This document shows, one piece after another, positions 36,726 through 45,894 of a stretch of DNA of 64,000 nt. Each line of letters starts with the position of its first letter. Positions within the stretch are counted from its first letter, which is position 1. The stretch is taken from assembly GCA_963713445.1 (NCBI GenBank), contig CAVQMB010000019.1, positions 1-64,000 on the forward strand, read 5' to 3'. The position numbers and the translations under genes were made by a program. Source of the DNA: CAVQMB01 sp963713445. Its GTDB lineage: Bacteria; Pseudomonadota; Gammaproteobacteria; Competibacterales; Competibacteraceae. Under the pieces are notes generated by a model. That model ran no database searches and had not been told where the DNA came from. It saw nothing but the letters and a program-made list of their open reading frames with translations.

Positions 36726-38000
36726 TCAGCGACTGACGATACGGGCACGCAGGGTGCCATCGATCCGCTTGAGCTGGTCCAGTTTGTCGATGTCGAAATC
36801 GTCAGCGACATCGAAGTCGACCACCACATAGCCCAGGCTGGCGTCGGTCTGCAGGGACTGACCGGCGATGTTGATCCCGGAGTCCGAAAATACCCGGTTG
36901 ATGCTCGCCAACACGCCGGGCCGGTTGCGGTGAATGTGCAGCAGCCGGTAGGTGCCCTGGTGTGGCGGCAGTGAGACTTCGGGGAAATTGACCGCGGAAA
37001 GAGTGGAACCATTGTCATTGAATTTGATCAGCTTCTCGGCCACCTCGACGCCGATACTTTGCTGCGCCTCCTCGGTGCTGCCGCCGACGTGGGGCGTGAG
37101 GATGACGTTGTCAAAGGCCCGCAGTGGTGATTCGAAGGTCTCATCGTTGGACGCCGGCTCGCGTGGGAAGACGTCGATGGCCGCCCCCCGCAGATGACCA
37201 CTGGTTAGCGCCGCGGCCAATGCATCGATGTCCACTACCGTACCGCGTGAGGCGTTGATCAGAATTGCGCCAGGACGCATCCTGGCAAGCTGGTCCGAGG
37301 CTATCATGTTGACGGTATCAGGCGCTTCCGGCACGTGCAGGGTAACCACGTCGACCTCCGCCAGCATCGCATTGAGGCTGCGGATGGGCGTGGCATTGCC
37401 CAGGGCCAGCTTGGTCTCGATATCGTAGAAATACACCCGCATGCCAAGACTCTCAGCCAGCAACCCGACCTGCGTGCCGATGTGGCCGTAGCCTATGATA
37501 CCGATACTTTTGCCGCGCACCTCGAATGCCCCGGTCGCCGATTTTCGCCATTCGCCACGGTGCGCGCTGGCGTTCTTGCGGGGAATGTCTCGCAGCAGCA
37601 AGGTGGCTTCGGCGACTACCAGTTCCGCGACTGAACGAGTGTTGGAGAAAGGTGCATTGAATACCGCTATGCCCCGCTCACGGGCCGCTGCCAGATCGAC
37701 CTGGTTGGTACCAATGCAGAAACAGCCGATGCCGCGCAGCTCGGGAGCCGCTTCGATCAGTTCGCGGGTCAGGCGGGTACGCGAGCGAATGCCGATATAG
37801 TGAGTATCACGCAGCGCCGCCAGCAGTTCTTCGCGGGGCAGGGAACGCGGATGACGTTCGATCCGGCCGAAACCGGCATCGCGCAGGATCTCGACAGAGC
37901 TTTCGTGGACATTCTCCAGCAGCAGAATTTTTAGTTCGCTGCTGGGCCGTGAGAAGCGCGGCAGGCTTTTGGGGAGCTGCTCGCTCACAGTATCGGGCAT
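36726..38000 (-). CDS. serA: D-3-phosphoglycerate dehydrogenase
   Basis: First enzyme of serine synthesis; 424 aa, similar in build to the E. coli form. Substrate-binding and NAD domains are interleaved: RSRTRLTRELIEAAP, IGCFCIGTNQVDL, the Rossmann motif GIIGYGHIGTQVG, the Arg in INASRGTVVDIDAL, the Glu in DVFPREPASND and the catalytic His in LTPHVGGSTEEAQ. A C-terminal ACT domain (HRNRPGVLASINRVFSDSGINI) would give feedback inhibition by serine. Serine supplies C1 units to folate, so its place beside the folate genes is sensible. Confidence 0.95.
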   Translation of the reverse strand: MPDTVSEQLPKSLPRFSRPSSELKILLLENVHESSVEILRDAGFGRIERHPRSLPREELLAALRDTHYIGIRSRTRLTRELIEAAPELRGIGCFCIGTNQVDLAAARERGIAVFNAPFSNTRSVAELVVAEATLLLRDIPRKNASAHRGEWRKSATGAFEVRGKSIGIIGYGHIGTQVGLLAESLGMRVYFYDIETKLALGNATPIRSLNAMLAEVDVVTLHVPEAPDTVNMIASDQLARMRPGAILINASRGTVVDIDALAAALTSGHLRGAAIDVFPREPASNDETFESPLRAFDNVILTPHVGGSTEEAQQSIGVEVAEKLIKFNDNGSTLSAVNFPEVSLPPHQGTYRLLHIHRNRPGVLASINRVFSDSGINIAGQSLQTDASLGYVVVDFDVADDFDIDKLDQLKRIDGTLRARIVSR

Positions 38001-38160
38001 GGTTGCGATGGCAGATAATTTTTTGCGGGACAGCTTTTTATCTTAGCCCATCGGGGTCGATCCCGAAAGTGCGCTGCAGTGCAGCATGGGCACCCGATAA
38101 CAGCCTGCGTTATCTGCGCACACGCCACGTCACACTGCCACAGTGCCCGGCGATGGTTCC

Positions 38161-38174
38161 TTGATCTGGATCAA
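38161..38174 (+). promoter_or_regulatory. FNR/ANR box upstream of ccoN
   Basis: TTGAT-CTGG-ATCAA is a perfect match to the FNR-family consensus TTGAT-N4-ATCAA. Its centre is 66 bases before the ccoN ATG. A start site near 38209 would place the box at about -41.5, the class II activating position, and TAGCCT at 38197-38202 would be a weak -10. Oxygen-limited induction of the cbb3 genes is expected. Confidence 0.88.
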
Positions 38175-38233
38175 TAAAGTGGAGCCCCGTTCCGGCTAGC
38201 CTACGCTTGATCATGGAGATCTGAGGTAGGACG

Positions 38234-39649
38234 ATGTCTGGAAGAGCGACATATAACGACAAGGTAGTACGCCAGTTTGCCATCATGACGGTGGTGTGGG
38301 GCATAGTGGGCATGGCGGTGGGGGTCTATATTGCCGCTGAGCTGGTTTGGCCGGTACTCAATTTCAACATTCCGTACATTACTTACAGCCATTTGCGGCC
38401 ACTGCATACCAATGCGGTGATCTTCGCGTTTGGCGGTTGTGCGCTGATGGGTACTTCATATTACGTGGTGCAGCGCACCAGCCACATTCGACTGATCAGC
38501 GATCGGCTGGCGGCGTTTAGTTTCTGGGGCTGGCAGGCGGTGATTGTCGGCGCCGCGATTACGCTGCCGCTGGGTTTCAACACCAGTAAGGAGTACGCCG
38601 AGCTGGAATGGCCTATCGACATACTGATCACCATCGTGTGGCTGGTTTATGCGTATGTGTTTTTCGGTACCATAGCAAAACGCAGGGTTAAGCATATCTA
38701 TGTGGCCAATTGGTTTTATGGTGCCTTCATTCTGACGATTGCTTTGCTGCATGTGGTCAACAGCGCCGAGGTTCCGGTTAGTCTGTGGAAGTCGTATTCA
38801 GTCTATCCCGGTGCCATTGATGCTCTGGTGCAATGGTGGTATGGCCATAACGCGGTGGGCTTTTTCCTGACCGCCGGGTTCCTCGGCATGATGTATTATT
38901 TCGTGCCGCGCCAAGCCGAACGGCCGATCTACTCGTACCGGCTGTCTATCGTACACTTCTGGGCATTGATCTCGATCTACATCTGGGCCGGGCCGCATCA
39001 CCTGCACTACACTGCGCTGCCCAACTGGGTGCAGTCGCTTGGCATGGTGATGTCGCTGATTCTGCTGGCGCCTAGCTGGGGTGGCATGATCAACGGCATG
39101 ATGACCTTGTCCGGGGCCTGGCACAAACTGCGTACCGATCCGATACTGCGATTCCTGATCGTGTCGCTGTCGTTTTACGGCATGTCGACCTTCGAAGGTC
39201 CGATGATGTCGATCAAGACTGTGAACGCGCTGTCGCACTATACCGACTGGACCATCGGTCATGTTCATTCCGGCGCGCTGGGCTGGGTTGCGCTGATCTC
39301 GATCGGCTCGCTGTATTTCCTCATTCCGCGGCTGTTTGGCAAGACTCAGATGTACAGCGTCAAGCTGATCGAAGTGCATTTCTGGGTTGCCACCATTGGC
39401 ATCGTGCTCTACATCACGGCAATGTGGATTGCCGGGGTCATGGAAGGACTGATGTGGCGCGCGGTCAACCCCGACGGCACCCTGACCTACAGCTTCGTCG
39501 AAAGCGTCAAGGCGGTATATCCCTATTACACAGTACGGTTCCTGGGTGGTCTGATGTTTCTCGGCGGTATGCTGGTGATGGCCTACAACGTATGGCGCAC
39601 CATCTTCGGCGTCAAACCGGTGGAAGTGGCGGTACCCGCGACCGCCTGA
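38234..39649 (+). CDS. ccoN: Cytochrome c oxidase cbb3-type subunit I
   Basis: Catalytic haem-copper subunit of the microaerobic cbb3 terminal oxidase, 471 aa with about twelve membrane helices. Haem and CuB ligands are visible: His in YSHLRPLHTNAVIFAF, WWYGHNAVGFF, the His pair in WAGPHHLHYTALPNW, and the haem-ligating HYTDWTIGHVHSGALGW. The conserved FEGPMMSIKTVNALSHYTDW is diagnostic of CcoN. It is first of eight collinear cco genes and lies under an FNR box. Confidence 0.97.
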   Translation: MSGRATYNDKVVRQFAIMTVVWGIVGMAVGVYIAAELVWPVLNFNIPYITYSHLRPLHTNAVIFAFGGCALMGTSYYVVQRTSHIRLISDRLAAFSFWGWQAVIVGAAITLPLGFNTSKEYAELEWPIDILITIVWLVYAYVFFGTIAKRRVKHIYVANWFYGAFILTIALLHVVNSAEVPVSLWKSYSVYPGAIDALVQWWYGHNAVGFFLTAGFLGMMYYFVPRQAERPIYSYRLSIVHFWALISIYIWAGPHHLHYTALPNWVQSLGMVMSLILLAPSWGGMINGMMTLSGAWHKLRTDPILRFLIVSLSFYGMSTFEGPMMSIKTVNALSHYTDWTIGHVHSGALGWVALISIGSLYFLIPRLFGKTQMYSVKLIEVHFWVATIGIVLYITAMWIAGVMEGLMWRAVNPDGTLTYSFVESVKAVYPYYTVRFLGGLMFLGGMLVMAYNVWRTIFGVKPVEVAVPATA

Positions 39650-39665
39650 GTCAGGGAGACAAGCA

Positions 39666-40271
39666 ATGGGTCACGAAAAAGTTGAAACCAACATCGGCCT
39701 GATGACCATTCTGATACTGGCGGTGGTGATCGTCGGCGGAATCGTCGAGATCGTGCCGCTGTTCTTCATGAAAGCGACCACGGCGCCGGTCGAGGGTCTC
39801 AAGCCGTACACGGCACTGCAACTGGAAGGCCGCGATATCTACATCCGCGAAGGCTGCAACAACTGCCACTCGCAGATGATCCGGCCGTTTCGGGCCGAAA
39901 CCGAACGCTACGGCCATTACTCGGTGGCGGGCGAGTTCGTGTGGGATCATCCGTTTCTGTGGGGATCAAAGCGTACTGGCCCCGACCTGGCGCGGGTCGG
40001 TGGCCGTTACAGCGATGCCTGGCATCGGGTCCACCTGATGAATCCGCGCGACGTGGTGCCGGAGTCCAACATGCCCGGCTTCCCATGGCTGGCGGAGAAT
40101 AAGCTGGATGGGTCCTTGACCGCGCGCAAAATGCGGGTAATGAGGTTGCTGGGCGTGCCGTATACGGATAAGGACATCGCCGGCGCCAAGGCCGCTACGG
40201 CTGGCCATACCGAACTGGATGCGCTGATCGCGTACCTCCAGAACCTGGGCACCGATCTGCCACGGAGGTGA
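39666..40271 (+). CDS. ccoO: Cytochrome c oxidase cbb3-type subunit II (monohaem cytochrome c)
   Basis: Membrane-anchored cytochrome c that passes electrons to CcoN; 201 aa. One N-terminal anchor (LMTILILAVVIVGGIVEIVPLFF) precedes a periplasmic domain with one haem site (EGCNNCHSQMIRPF) and the distal Met region (PESNMPGFPWL). It starts 16 bases after ccoN. Confidence 0.96.
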   Translation: MGHEKVETNIGLMTILILAVVIVGGIVEIVPLFFMKATTAPVEGLKPYTALQLEGRDIYIREGCNNCHSQMIRPFRAETERYGHYSVAGEFVWDHPFLWGSKRTGPDLARVGGRYSDAWHRVHLMNPRDVVPESNMPGFPWLAENKLDGSLTARKMRVMRLLGVPYTDKDIAGAKAATAGHTELDALIAYLQNLGTDLPRR

Positions 40272-40278
40272 CGGCGTC

Positions 40279-40452
40279 ATGGTGATATTCCACAGCTGGT
40301 TCACGGTGGTGCTGTTGGTGGTGTTCATCGGCATCGTGCTGTGGGCCTACAGCGGCCGGCGCAAAAAGGACTTCGACGAAGCAGCCCAGCTGCCGTTTCG
40401 CGGGGAAGACCGTCCGGACGAGGACGATGACAATAAGGGAGATCGGTCATGA
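40279..40452 (+). CDS. ccoQ: cbb3 oxidase subunit CcoQ
   Basis: A 57-aa protein from ATG 40279: one membrane helix (FTVVLLVVFIGIVLWAY), then SGRRKKDFDEAAQLPF and an acidic tail. The helix plus the RRK..FDEAA..PF pattern is typical of CcoQ, which stabilises the complex. Its stop overlaps the ccoP start (ATGA), so the two are translationally coupled. Confidence 0.93.
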   Translation: MVIFHSWFTVVLLVVFIGIVLWAYSGRRKKDFDEAAQLPFRGEDRPDEDDDNKGDRS

Positions 40453-41345
40453 GCGGTTTCTGGAGCTGGTTCGTCACAATCGTCACGCTGCTCAATATCG
40501 GGGCCTGTTTGTGGTTGATCCGCTGGACCTCACGGACCCAGCCGGGCGAGGTGCCGATTGGCGAGCCTACCGGCCATACCTGGGACAATGGGGAACTCAG
40601 CGAGTACAACAACCCGATGCCGCGCTGGTGGCTGATCATGTTCTACGCCATGATCGTGTTCGGGTTGATCTACCTGGTGCTTTATCCTGGATTGGGCAAC
40701 TACAAGGGGCTGTTGGGCTGGACCGAGGAGGGCCAGTACCAGCAGGAGATGGCAGCTGCGCACAAGCGCTACGGACCGATCTTCGCGGCCTACGCTAAGC
40801 AGGATATCGTGGCCCTGAGCCAGGACCCCAAGGCCTTGGGTATCGGCCGCCGCCTGTTCGTGAACAACTGTGCGCAATGTCATGGCTCGGATGCCAAGGG
40901 CGCACCGGGGTTCCCCAACCTGGCCGACAAGGACTGGCTCTACGGCGGTGAGCCGAAGACCATCCAGCAAACCATCCTGCACGGGCGCAATGGTGTTATG
41001 CCAGCCTGGGGTAAGGTGCTCGGCAAGTCGGGCGTGGAGAACGTGGTGGCCTACGTCATGAGTCTGAGCGGCATGGTCAGCAAGGAAGCCGGTGCAGCCG
41101 GCGAGGCCACCTTCAAACAGATCTGTTCTGCCTGCCACGGCCCGGACGGTAAGGGCAATCATGCCCTGGGCGCGCCCAATCTCACCGACCGTACTTGGCT
41201 TTACGGTGGCTCGCGCGGCATTCTTACCCAGACCGTGAGCTATGGTCGTCAGGGCCACATGCCGGCCTGGCAGGATTTCCTGGGTGCCGACAAGGTGCAT
41301 CTGGCGGCTGCTTACGTGTACAGCTTGTCGCACGGTCAGCAGTAG
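40449..41345 (+). CDS. ccoP: Cytochrome c oxidase cbb3-type subunit III (dihaem cytochrome c)
   Basis: Dihaem electron-entry subunit; 298 aa. The N-terminal part has an anchor near residue 5, the CcoP motif DNGELSEYNNPMPRWW and a second helix (IMFYAMIVFGLIYLVLYPGLG). Two cytochrome c domains carry CAQCHGSDAKG and CSACHGPDGKG, with matching GxxxMPAW motifs after each (NGVMPAWGKVLG, QGHMPAWQDFLG). Confidence 0.96.
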   Translation: MSGFWSWFVTIVTLLNIGACLWLIRWTSRTQPGEVPIGEPTGHTWDNGELSEYNNPMPRWWLIMFYAMIVFGLIYLVLYPGLGNYKGLLGWTEEGQYQQEMAAAHKRYGPIFAAYAKQDIVALSQDPKALGIGRRLFVNNCAQCHGSDAKGAPGFPNLADKDWLYGGEPKTIQQTILHGRNGVMPAWGKVLGKSGVENVVAYVMSLSGMVSKEAGAAGEATFKQICSACHGPDGKGNHALGAPNLTDRTWLYGGSRGILTQTVSYGRQGHMPAWQDFLGADKVHLAAAYVYSLSHGQQ

Positions 41346-41348
41346 CCC

Positions 41349-42791
41349 ATGAATGACAACGCCAGTACCCGGCGTTCCGGCCGCCGGCTCCCCAATGGAG
41401 CCGGCGGCCGGAACGAGGATATCCAGCAGTTTCTCTACCAGAAGCGGCAGAAGATCTATCCGCGCGAGGTGCATGGGCTGTTCGCCCGCTTGCGGGTGAC
41501 GGCCGTAGTGGTCCTGCTGGGACTCTACTACGGTCTGCCATGGCTCACTTGGAATGGCAAACAGGCCATTCTGTTCGACCTCCCTGCCCGTCAGTTCCAT
41601 CTGTTCGGCATCACGTTCTGGCCGCAGGATTTCTTTTATCTGACAACTCTGCTGATCATTGCCGCGCTGTCGCTGTTTTTCTTCACTGCGTTGGCCGGTC
41701 GGCTGTGGTGCGGATATGCCTGTCCGCAGACAGTCTGGACCGAGACTTTCATGTGGATTGAGCGCGTGATCGAAGGCGACCGGATGCGGCAGATGAAACT
41801 GGACCGGGCGTCCTGGGGTGGCCGTAAGCTGGCCATCAAGGGTGCCAAGCACGCGCTCTGGATTCTGTATGCGTTCTACACCGGTTTTACATTTGTCGGC
41901 TATTTCACGCCGATCCGCCAGTTGGCGGTGGAGCTGGTGTCTTTGAGTACCGGTCCGTGGGAGACGTTCTGGGTGCTGTTCTACGGTTTTGCGACCTACG
42001 GCAACGCCGGTTGGTTGCGCGAGCAGGTCTGCTTGTATATGTGCCCGTATGCACGGTTCCAGAGTGCGATGTTCGATCGCAATACGCTGATCATCTCCTA
42101 CGATACCACGCGCGGCGAACCGCGTGGTTCGCGCAAACGCGGCATTGATGCCCATGCCCGCGGGCTGGGTGACTGCATTGACTGCACCCTATGCGTGCAG
42201 GTCTGCCCGACCGGCATCGATATCCGTAATGGCCTGCAGTACGAATGTATTGCCTGTGCAGCCTGTGTCGACGCCTGTGATCAGGTGATGGACAAGATGA
42301 AGTACCCGCGTGGACTGATCCGCTATACAACCGAGAACGCGTTGGAAGGCAAGCCGGTACGACTGCTGAGGCCACGCGTGATCATCTATTCGCTGCTGCT
42401 GTTGGCGCTGATGGCTGGACTGGGCACCGCGATCGCCTTGCGCACGCCGCTGGCGCTGGACGTGATCCGGGATCGCAATGTGTTGTACCGCCAGACCCAG
42501 GATGGCGAGATCAGCAATGTCTATACCTTGAAGATCCTCAACAAGGATCAGCAGGCGCACCGTTACCGCTTATCGGTCGGCGGCATCGATGACCTGGAAC
42601 TGGTGGAAGGGGAACACCAGGAGTTCGAAGTGCCCGCAGGACAAGTGCTCAGTGCGGTGGTGAGCCTCAAGGTCGACCCAGTGGAACTCAAACGCTCGAG
42701 TACTGCAGTGACGTTCACCCTGCAGGCGATCGACAACCCTGAATTGCGGGTGACGGAACGTGCCCGCTTCCTCGGCCCGGTGCTGCACTGA
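41349..42791 (+). CDS. ccoG: cbb3 oxidase assembly protein CcoG (polyferredoxin)
   Basis: Membrane-bound iron-sulfur protein (FixG/RdxA type), 480 aa, proposed to reduce copper for cbb3 assembly. It shows CGYACPQTVWTETFMWIER, several membrane helices, a central dicluster ferredoxin region (DCIDCTLCVQVCPTGIDIRNG and ECIACAACVDACDQVM) and a C-terminal Ig-like periplasmic domain (DRNVLYRQTQDGEISNVYTLKI). It starts 3 bases after ccoP. Confidence 0.95.
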   Translation: MNDNASTRRSGRRLPNGAGGRNEDIQQFLYQKRQKIYPREVHGLFARLRVTAVVVLLGLYYGLPWLTWNGKQAILFDLPARQFHLFGITFWPQDFFYLTTLLIIAALSLFFFTALAGRLWCGYACPQTVWTETFMWIERVIEGDRMRQMKLDRASWGGRKLAIKGAKHALWILYAFYTGFTFVGYFTPIRQLAVELVSLSTGPWETFWVLFYGFATYGNAGWLREQVCLYMCPYARFQSAMFDRNTLIISYDTTRGEPRGSRKRGIDAHARGLGDCIDCTLCVQVCPTGIDIRNGLQYECIACAACVDACDQVMDKMKYPRGLIRYTTENALEGKPVRLLRPRVIIYSLLLLALMAGLGTAIALRTPLALDVIRDRNVLYRQTQDGEISNVYTLKILNKDQQAHRYRLSVGGIDDLELVEGEHQEFEVPAGQVLSAVVSLKVDPVELKRSSTAVTFTLQAIDNPELRVTERARFLGPVLH

Positions 42792-42813
42792 GGCCTTGCT
42801 CAAGGAGATGGCA

Positions 42814-43290
42814 ATGGTGCCCTGGTACAAACAATTCTGGCCGTGGTTTTTGATTGCTCTGCCGTTGACCTCGGTCATCGTGGGTGTGGTTTTCCTGATG
42901 CTTGCGCTGCACAACCCGGACGATCTGGTGGTGGATGACTATTACCGCCAGGGGCTTGCCATCAATCGGACGATCGACCGTGAGCGGCGGGCCGTGCAGC
43001 TGGGATTGCATGGCGAACTGACCTACGATCCTCATACCGGCCTGGCCAGGGTACGGCTCAGCGGCATCGATATCCGCAGGGTCGAGCTGCGCCTGGTGCA
43101 CCCGTCCCGGGCACGGTTTGATATCCAGGGCGAACTGCACCAGGATATCTCCGGCGGGCTTAGCGGTACCATCGGGTTCCCGCGCGCAGCCGACTGGCGG
43201 GTGCTGGTGGAGCCTGCCGATGGCGCGTGGCGGTTGAGTGGCCGGTTGCTGTTGCCGAAGCGGCCGCGCGCAGCGCTGCAACCGGGTTGA
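42814..43290 (+). CDS. ccoH: cbb3 oxidase assembly protein CcoH (FixH)
   Basis: A 158-aa assembly factor with one N-terminal membrane helix (FWPWFLIALPLTSVIVGVVFLMLA), the FixH motif NPDDLVVDDYYRQGLAINR, and a beta-rich periplasmic domain. The ATG at 42814 is preferred because AAGGAG at 42802-42807 sits 6 bases before it; an ATG at 42808 abuts that site. Confidence 0.92.
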   Translation: MVPWYKQFWPWFLIALPLTSVIVGVVFLMLALHNPDDLVVDDYYRQGLAINRTIDRERRAVQLGLHGELTYDPHTGLARVRLSGIDIRRVELRLVHPSRARFDIQGELHQDISGGLSGTIGFPRAADWRVLVEPADGAWRLSGRLLLPKRPRAALQPG

Positions 43291-43304
43291 GCAGGGGCTA
43301 CACT

Positions 43305-45590
43305 ATGAGTGCTTCCACCGTGGCTGTCGCGCCAGGTGACCGGTTGGCGGTCTATGATTACCCCCAGTTGCAGCAGCAGTTTGTCAGCCAGCGCAGCGAC
43401 GGCGCCCGGGAAACAGCTCTGGTTTTGGAGGGTATTCACTGCGGTGGCTGTGTCCGGCGCTGTGAGCGCGGTCTGCGTAACCTGCCGGGCGTAATCGAGT
43501 TTCAGGTCAATCTCAGTACGCGGCGGGCCCGGCTGGTGTGGGATCCGACCGTGACCAGGCTGAGTGCCGTATTGCAGCGACTGACTGAGATCGGCTATCC
43601 GGGCTGGCCGTACGATCCCGCGCGCCGCGAGCAGCAGGCGCGTGACGAGCAGCGCCGGGCGTTGATGCGGTTGGCGGTCGCCGGTCTGGGGATGATGCAG
43701 ATCATGATGCTCGCGATCGCCATGTATGCCGGTAGTGATATGACACCGTCGGTGCGCCAGTTCCTGCGCTGGATGAGCCTGGTCTTCGCTGTCCCGGTGG
43801 TGTCGTTTGCGGCCTGGCCTTTTTTCCGTAACGCCTGGACTGGCCTGCGGCAGCGCCAGCTGGGCATGGATGTGCCCGTGGCCCTGGCTATCGGCGGCGC
43901 CTTCGTGGCTAGCGTCTGGGCCACCTTGGTTGGACACGGGGAGGTCTACTACGACTCGGTTAGCATGTTCACGTTCCTGTTGCTGCTGGGGCGATTTCTG
44001 GAAATGCGGGGGCGTCAGAAAGCGGCGGCCGCCACCGAGGAGCTGGCCCGCCAGTTGCCAGCGCTGGCGATCCGGCTGAATACTGATGGTATGGAACAGG
44101 TGGCCGTGGCCGAACTGCAGCCGGGTGACAGGGTCATAGTGCGTCCGGGCGAGATTGTGCCGGCGGACGGTACGGTGGTCCAGGGCGCCAGTAGCGTGGA
44201 TGAAGCATTGTTGACCGGCGAGAGCGTCCCGCGTTTGCGCCGGACGGGCGATCCGGTGGTCGGGGGTACCATTAATGTCGAGAGCCCGTTGACGGTCCGG
44301 GTCGAGCGGGTCGGGCGGGATACCGTGCTCGCCGCTATGCAGCGGTTGCTGGAGCGGGCCCAGCTGGAGAAACCTCGCCTGGCGCAGTTGGCCGATCGGG
44401 TGGCCGGCCATTTTGTGGCTATTCTCCTGCTCATCGCGGCCGCGGTTTACCTGGCCTGGTACTGGTGGTCGCCGGAGGATGCCTTCTGGGTCACATTGTC
44501 GGTACTGGTCGTCACATGCCCTTGCGCATTGTCCTTGGCCACGCCAGCAGCGCTGACCGCTGCGACCGGGGCACTCGGCCGGCTGGGTCTGCTGGTGACG
44601 CGGGGTCATGCACTGGAGACCCTGGCCCGGGTCGATTATGTGATCTTTGACAAAACGGGCACGCTGACCTGGGGCCAACCGCGACTTGTCCGGACCGTGT
44701 CAGTTGGGACTGTCTCGGCTGAACGGTGTCGCGAGCTCGCGGCGGCGCTGGAAAGTGCGAGTGAGCACCCTTTCGCGCATGCGTTGCGGGCGGCCGCGCT
44801 GGCGGCGGTCCATGAGCCGACCGAGCTTGTCGCGCGACCTGGCCAGGGCATCGAAGGCGTAATAGACGGTGAACGCTATCGCATTGGCAGCCCGGCGTTT
44901 GCAGCCGATCTCAGCGGGATGGCGGTCCCCGACGTTGGCACAGCCAGCGCTAGTACTGTGGTCCTGGGGAGTGGCGGCGGCGTGCTGGCGTTATTCCAGC
45001 TGGCCGATACACTGCGGCCGGAAGCGCCAGCCGTGGTCACTGAACTCAAACGCCGTGGCTGCGAGGTCGAGGTGCTGAGCGGTGACGGTAGTGGTGTGGT
45101 GACTCAGGTTGCCGCAGCACTGGGTATCGAGCGGTGCCGCGGTGGCCTGAGCCCTGCCGGCAAGCTTGAGCGATTGAGTCAATTGCAACAGCAAGGGCGG
45201 GTCGTTCTGATGGTCGGCGATGGTGTCAACGATTCGCCGGTGCTGGCCCGGGCCCAGGTCTCGGCGGCCCTCGCCGGTGGTACCGAACTGGCCCGTAGCC
45301 AGGCTGATCTGGTGTTGTTGGGGGATCGCCTCGACCGGTTGGTGACCGGAATCGATTATGGTCGTCGTACGCTGCGGGTGATTCGCGAGAATCTGCTCTG
45401 GGCGGTGCTCTACAATAGCATTGCGATTCCGCTGGCGGCGCTCGGCTACGTAACGCCGTGGATGGCGGCGGCCGGTATGTCGATGAGCTCACTGGTCGTG
45501 GTGTTGAACGCGCTGCGTTTGAGTCGCGTGTCCAGCATGCGGCACCAGGATCGGTCAGAGGTGGCGCGGCCGGCGGTCGAGGGGGCCTGA
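43305..45590 (+). CDS. ccoI: cbb3-associated copper-transporting P1B-type ATPase CcoI
   Basis: Pumps copper across the inner membrane for cbb3 maturation; 761 aa. In order: an N-terminal metal-binding domain (EGIHCGGCVRRCERGL), the TGES actuator loop (LLTGESVPRLRR), the metal-channel CPC (VVTCPCALSLATPAALTAA), phosphorylation motif DKTGTLTWG, the SEHPFAHAL His-Pro, and the hinge MVGDGVNDSPVLARAQVS. The HMA context and its position in the cco operon point to CcoI rather than CopA. It starts 14 bases after ccoH. Confidence 0.95.
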   Translation: MSASTVAVAPGDRLAVYDYPQLQQQFVSQRSDGARETALVLEGIHCGGCVRRCERGLRNLPGVIEFQVNLSTRRARLVWDPTVTRLSAVLQRLTEIGYPGWPYDPARREQQARDEQRRALMRLAVAGLGMMQIMMLAIAMYAGSDMTPSVRQFLRWMSLVFAVPVVSFAAWPFFRNAWTGLRQRQLGMDVPVALAIGGAFVASVWATLVGHGEVYYDSVSMFTFLLLLGRFLEMRGRQKAAAATEELARQLPALAIRLNTDGMEQVAVAELQPGDRVIVRPGEIVPADGTVVQGASSVDEALLTGESVPRLRRTGDPVVGGTINVESPLTVRVERVGRDTVLAAMQRLLERAQLEKPRLAQLADRVAGHFVAILLLIAAAVYLAWYWWSPEDAFWVTLSVLVVTCPCALSLATPAALTAATGALGRLGLLVTRGHALETLARVDYVIFDKTGTLTWGQPRLVRTVSVGTVSAERCRELAAALESASEHPFAHALRAAALAAVHEPTELVARPGQGIEGVIDGERYRIGSPAFAADLSGMAVPDVGTASASTVVLGSGGGVLALFQLADTLRPEAPAVVTELKRRGCEVEVLSGDGSGVVTQVAAALGIERCRGGLSPAGKLERLSQLQQQGRVVLMVGDGVNDSPVLARAQVSAALAGGTELARSQADLVLLGDRLDRLVTGIDYGRRTLRVIRENLLWAVLYNSIAIPLAALGYVTPWMAAAGMSMSSLVVVLNALRLSRVSSMRHQDRSEVARPAVEGA

Positions 45591-45591
45591 G

Positions 45592-45786
45592 GTGCTTTCC
45601 ATTCTGGTGCTTCTGATCCCAATCAGCGTTGCCATAATCGCAATTGCAGTCGGTTTCTTCTTCTGGGCTGTCAAATCCGGTCAGTTCGATGACCTCGACA
45701 GTCCGGCTTATCGTATCCTCGATGACGACGATCATTTGCCGCCGGCAACAGAGGACCGAACCGAATATACTGAACCGCGGCGCTGA
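45592..45786 (+). CDS. ccoS: cbb3 oxidase maturation protein CcoS
   Basis: A 64-aa protein from GTG 45592, one base after the ccoI stop. It has one membrane helix (LVLLIPISVAIIAIAVGFFFW) followed by the CcoS signature AVKSGQFDDLDSPAYRIL and an acidic tail. CcoS is needed for cofactor insertion into CcoN. It is the last gene of the cco cluster. Confidence 0.94.
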   Translation: MLSILVLLIPISVAIIAIAVGFFFWAVKSGQFDDLDSPAYRILDDDDHLPPATEDRTEYTEPRR

Positions 45787-45894
45787 ACTCGCCGCAACCG
45801 GGATGATTGCGTCGCTGGGGCTTTTTTGTTTCTACTATATATACGATTGATATCTCGATCGTTTAGCTGACCATGAGAGGACTATCAGGAGCAC

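Noticed and set aside
40530..42155. Long minus-strand open frame (541 codons) across ccoP-ccoG
   Set aside because: It is antisense to two well-supported cco genes, has no ribosome site or family features, and is rich in residues typical of reverse-strand shadows in GC-rich DNA.
43032..44678. Long minus-strand open frame (548 codons) across ccoH-ccoI
   Set aside because: Antisense shadow of the copper ATPase; low-complexity, Gln/His/Arg-rich product with no domain.
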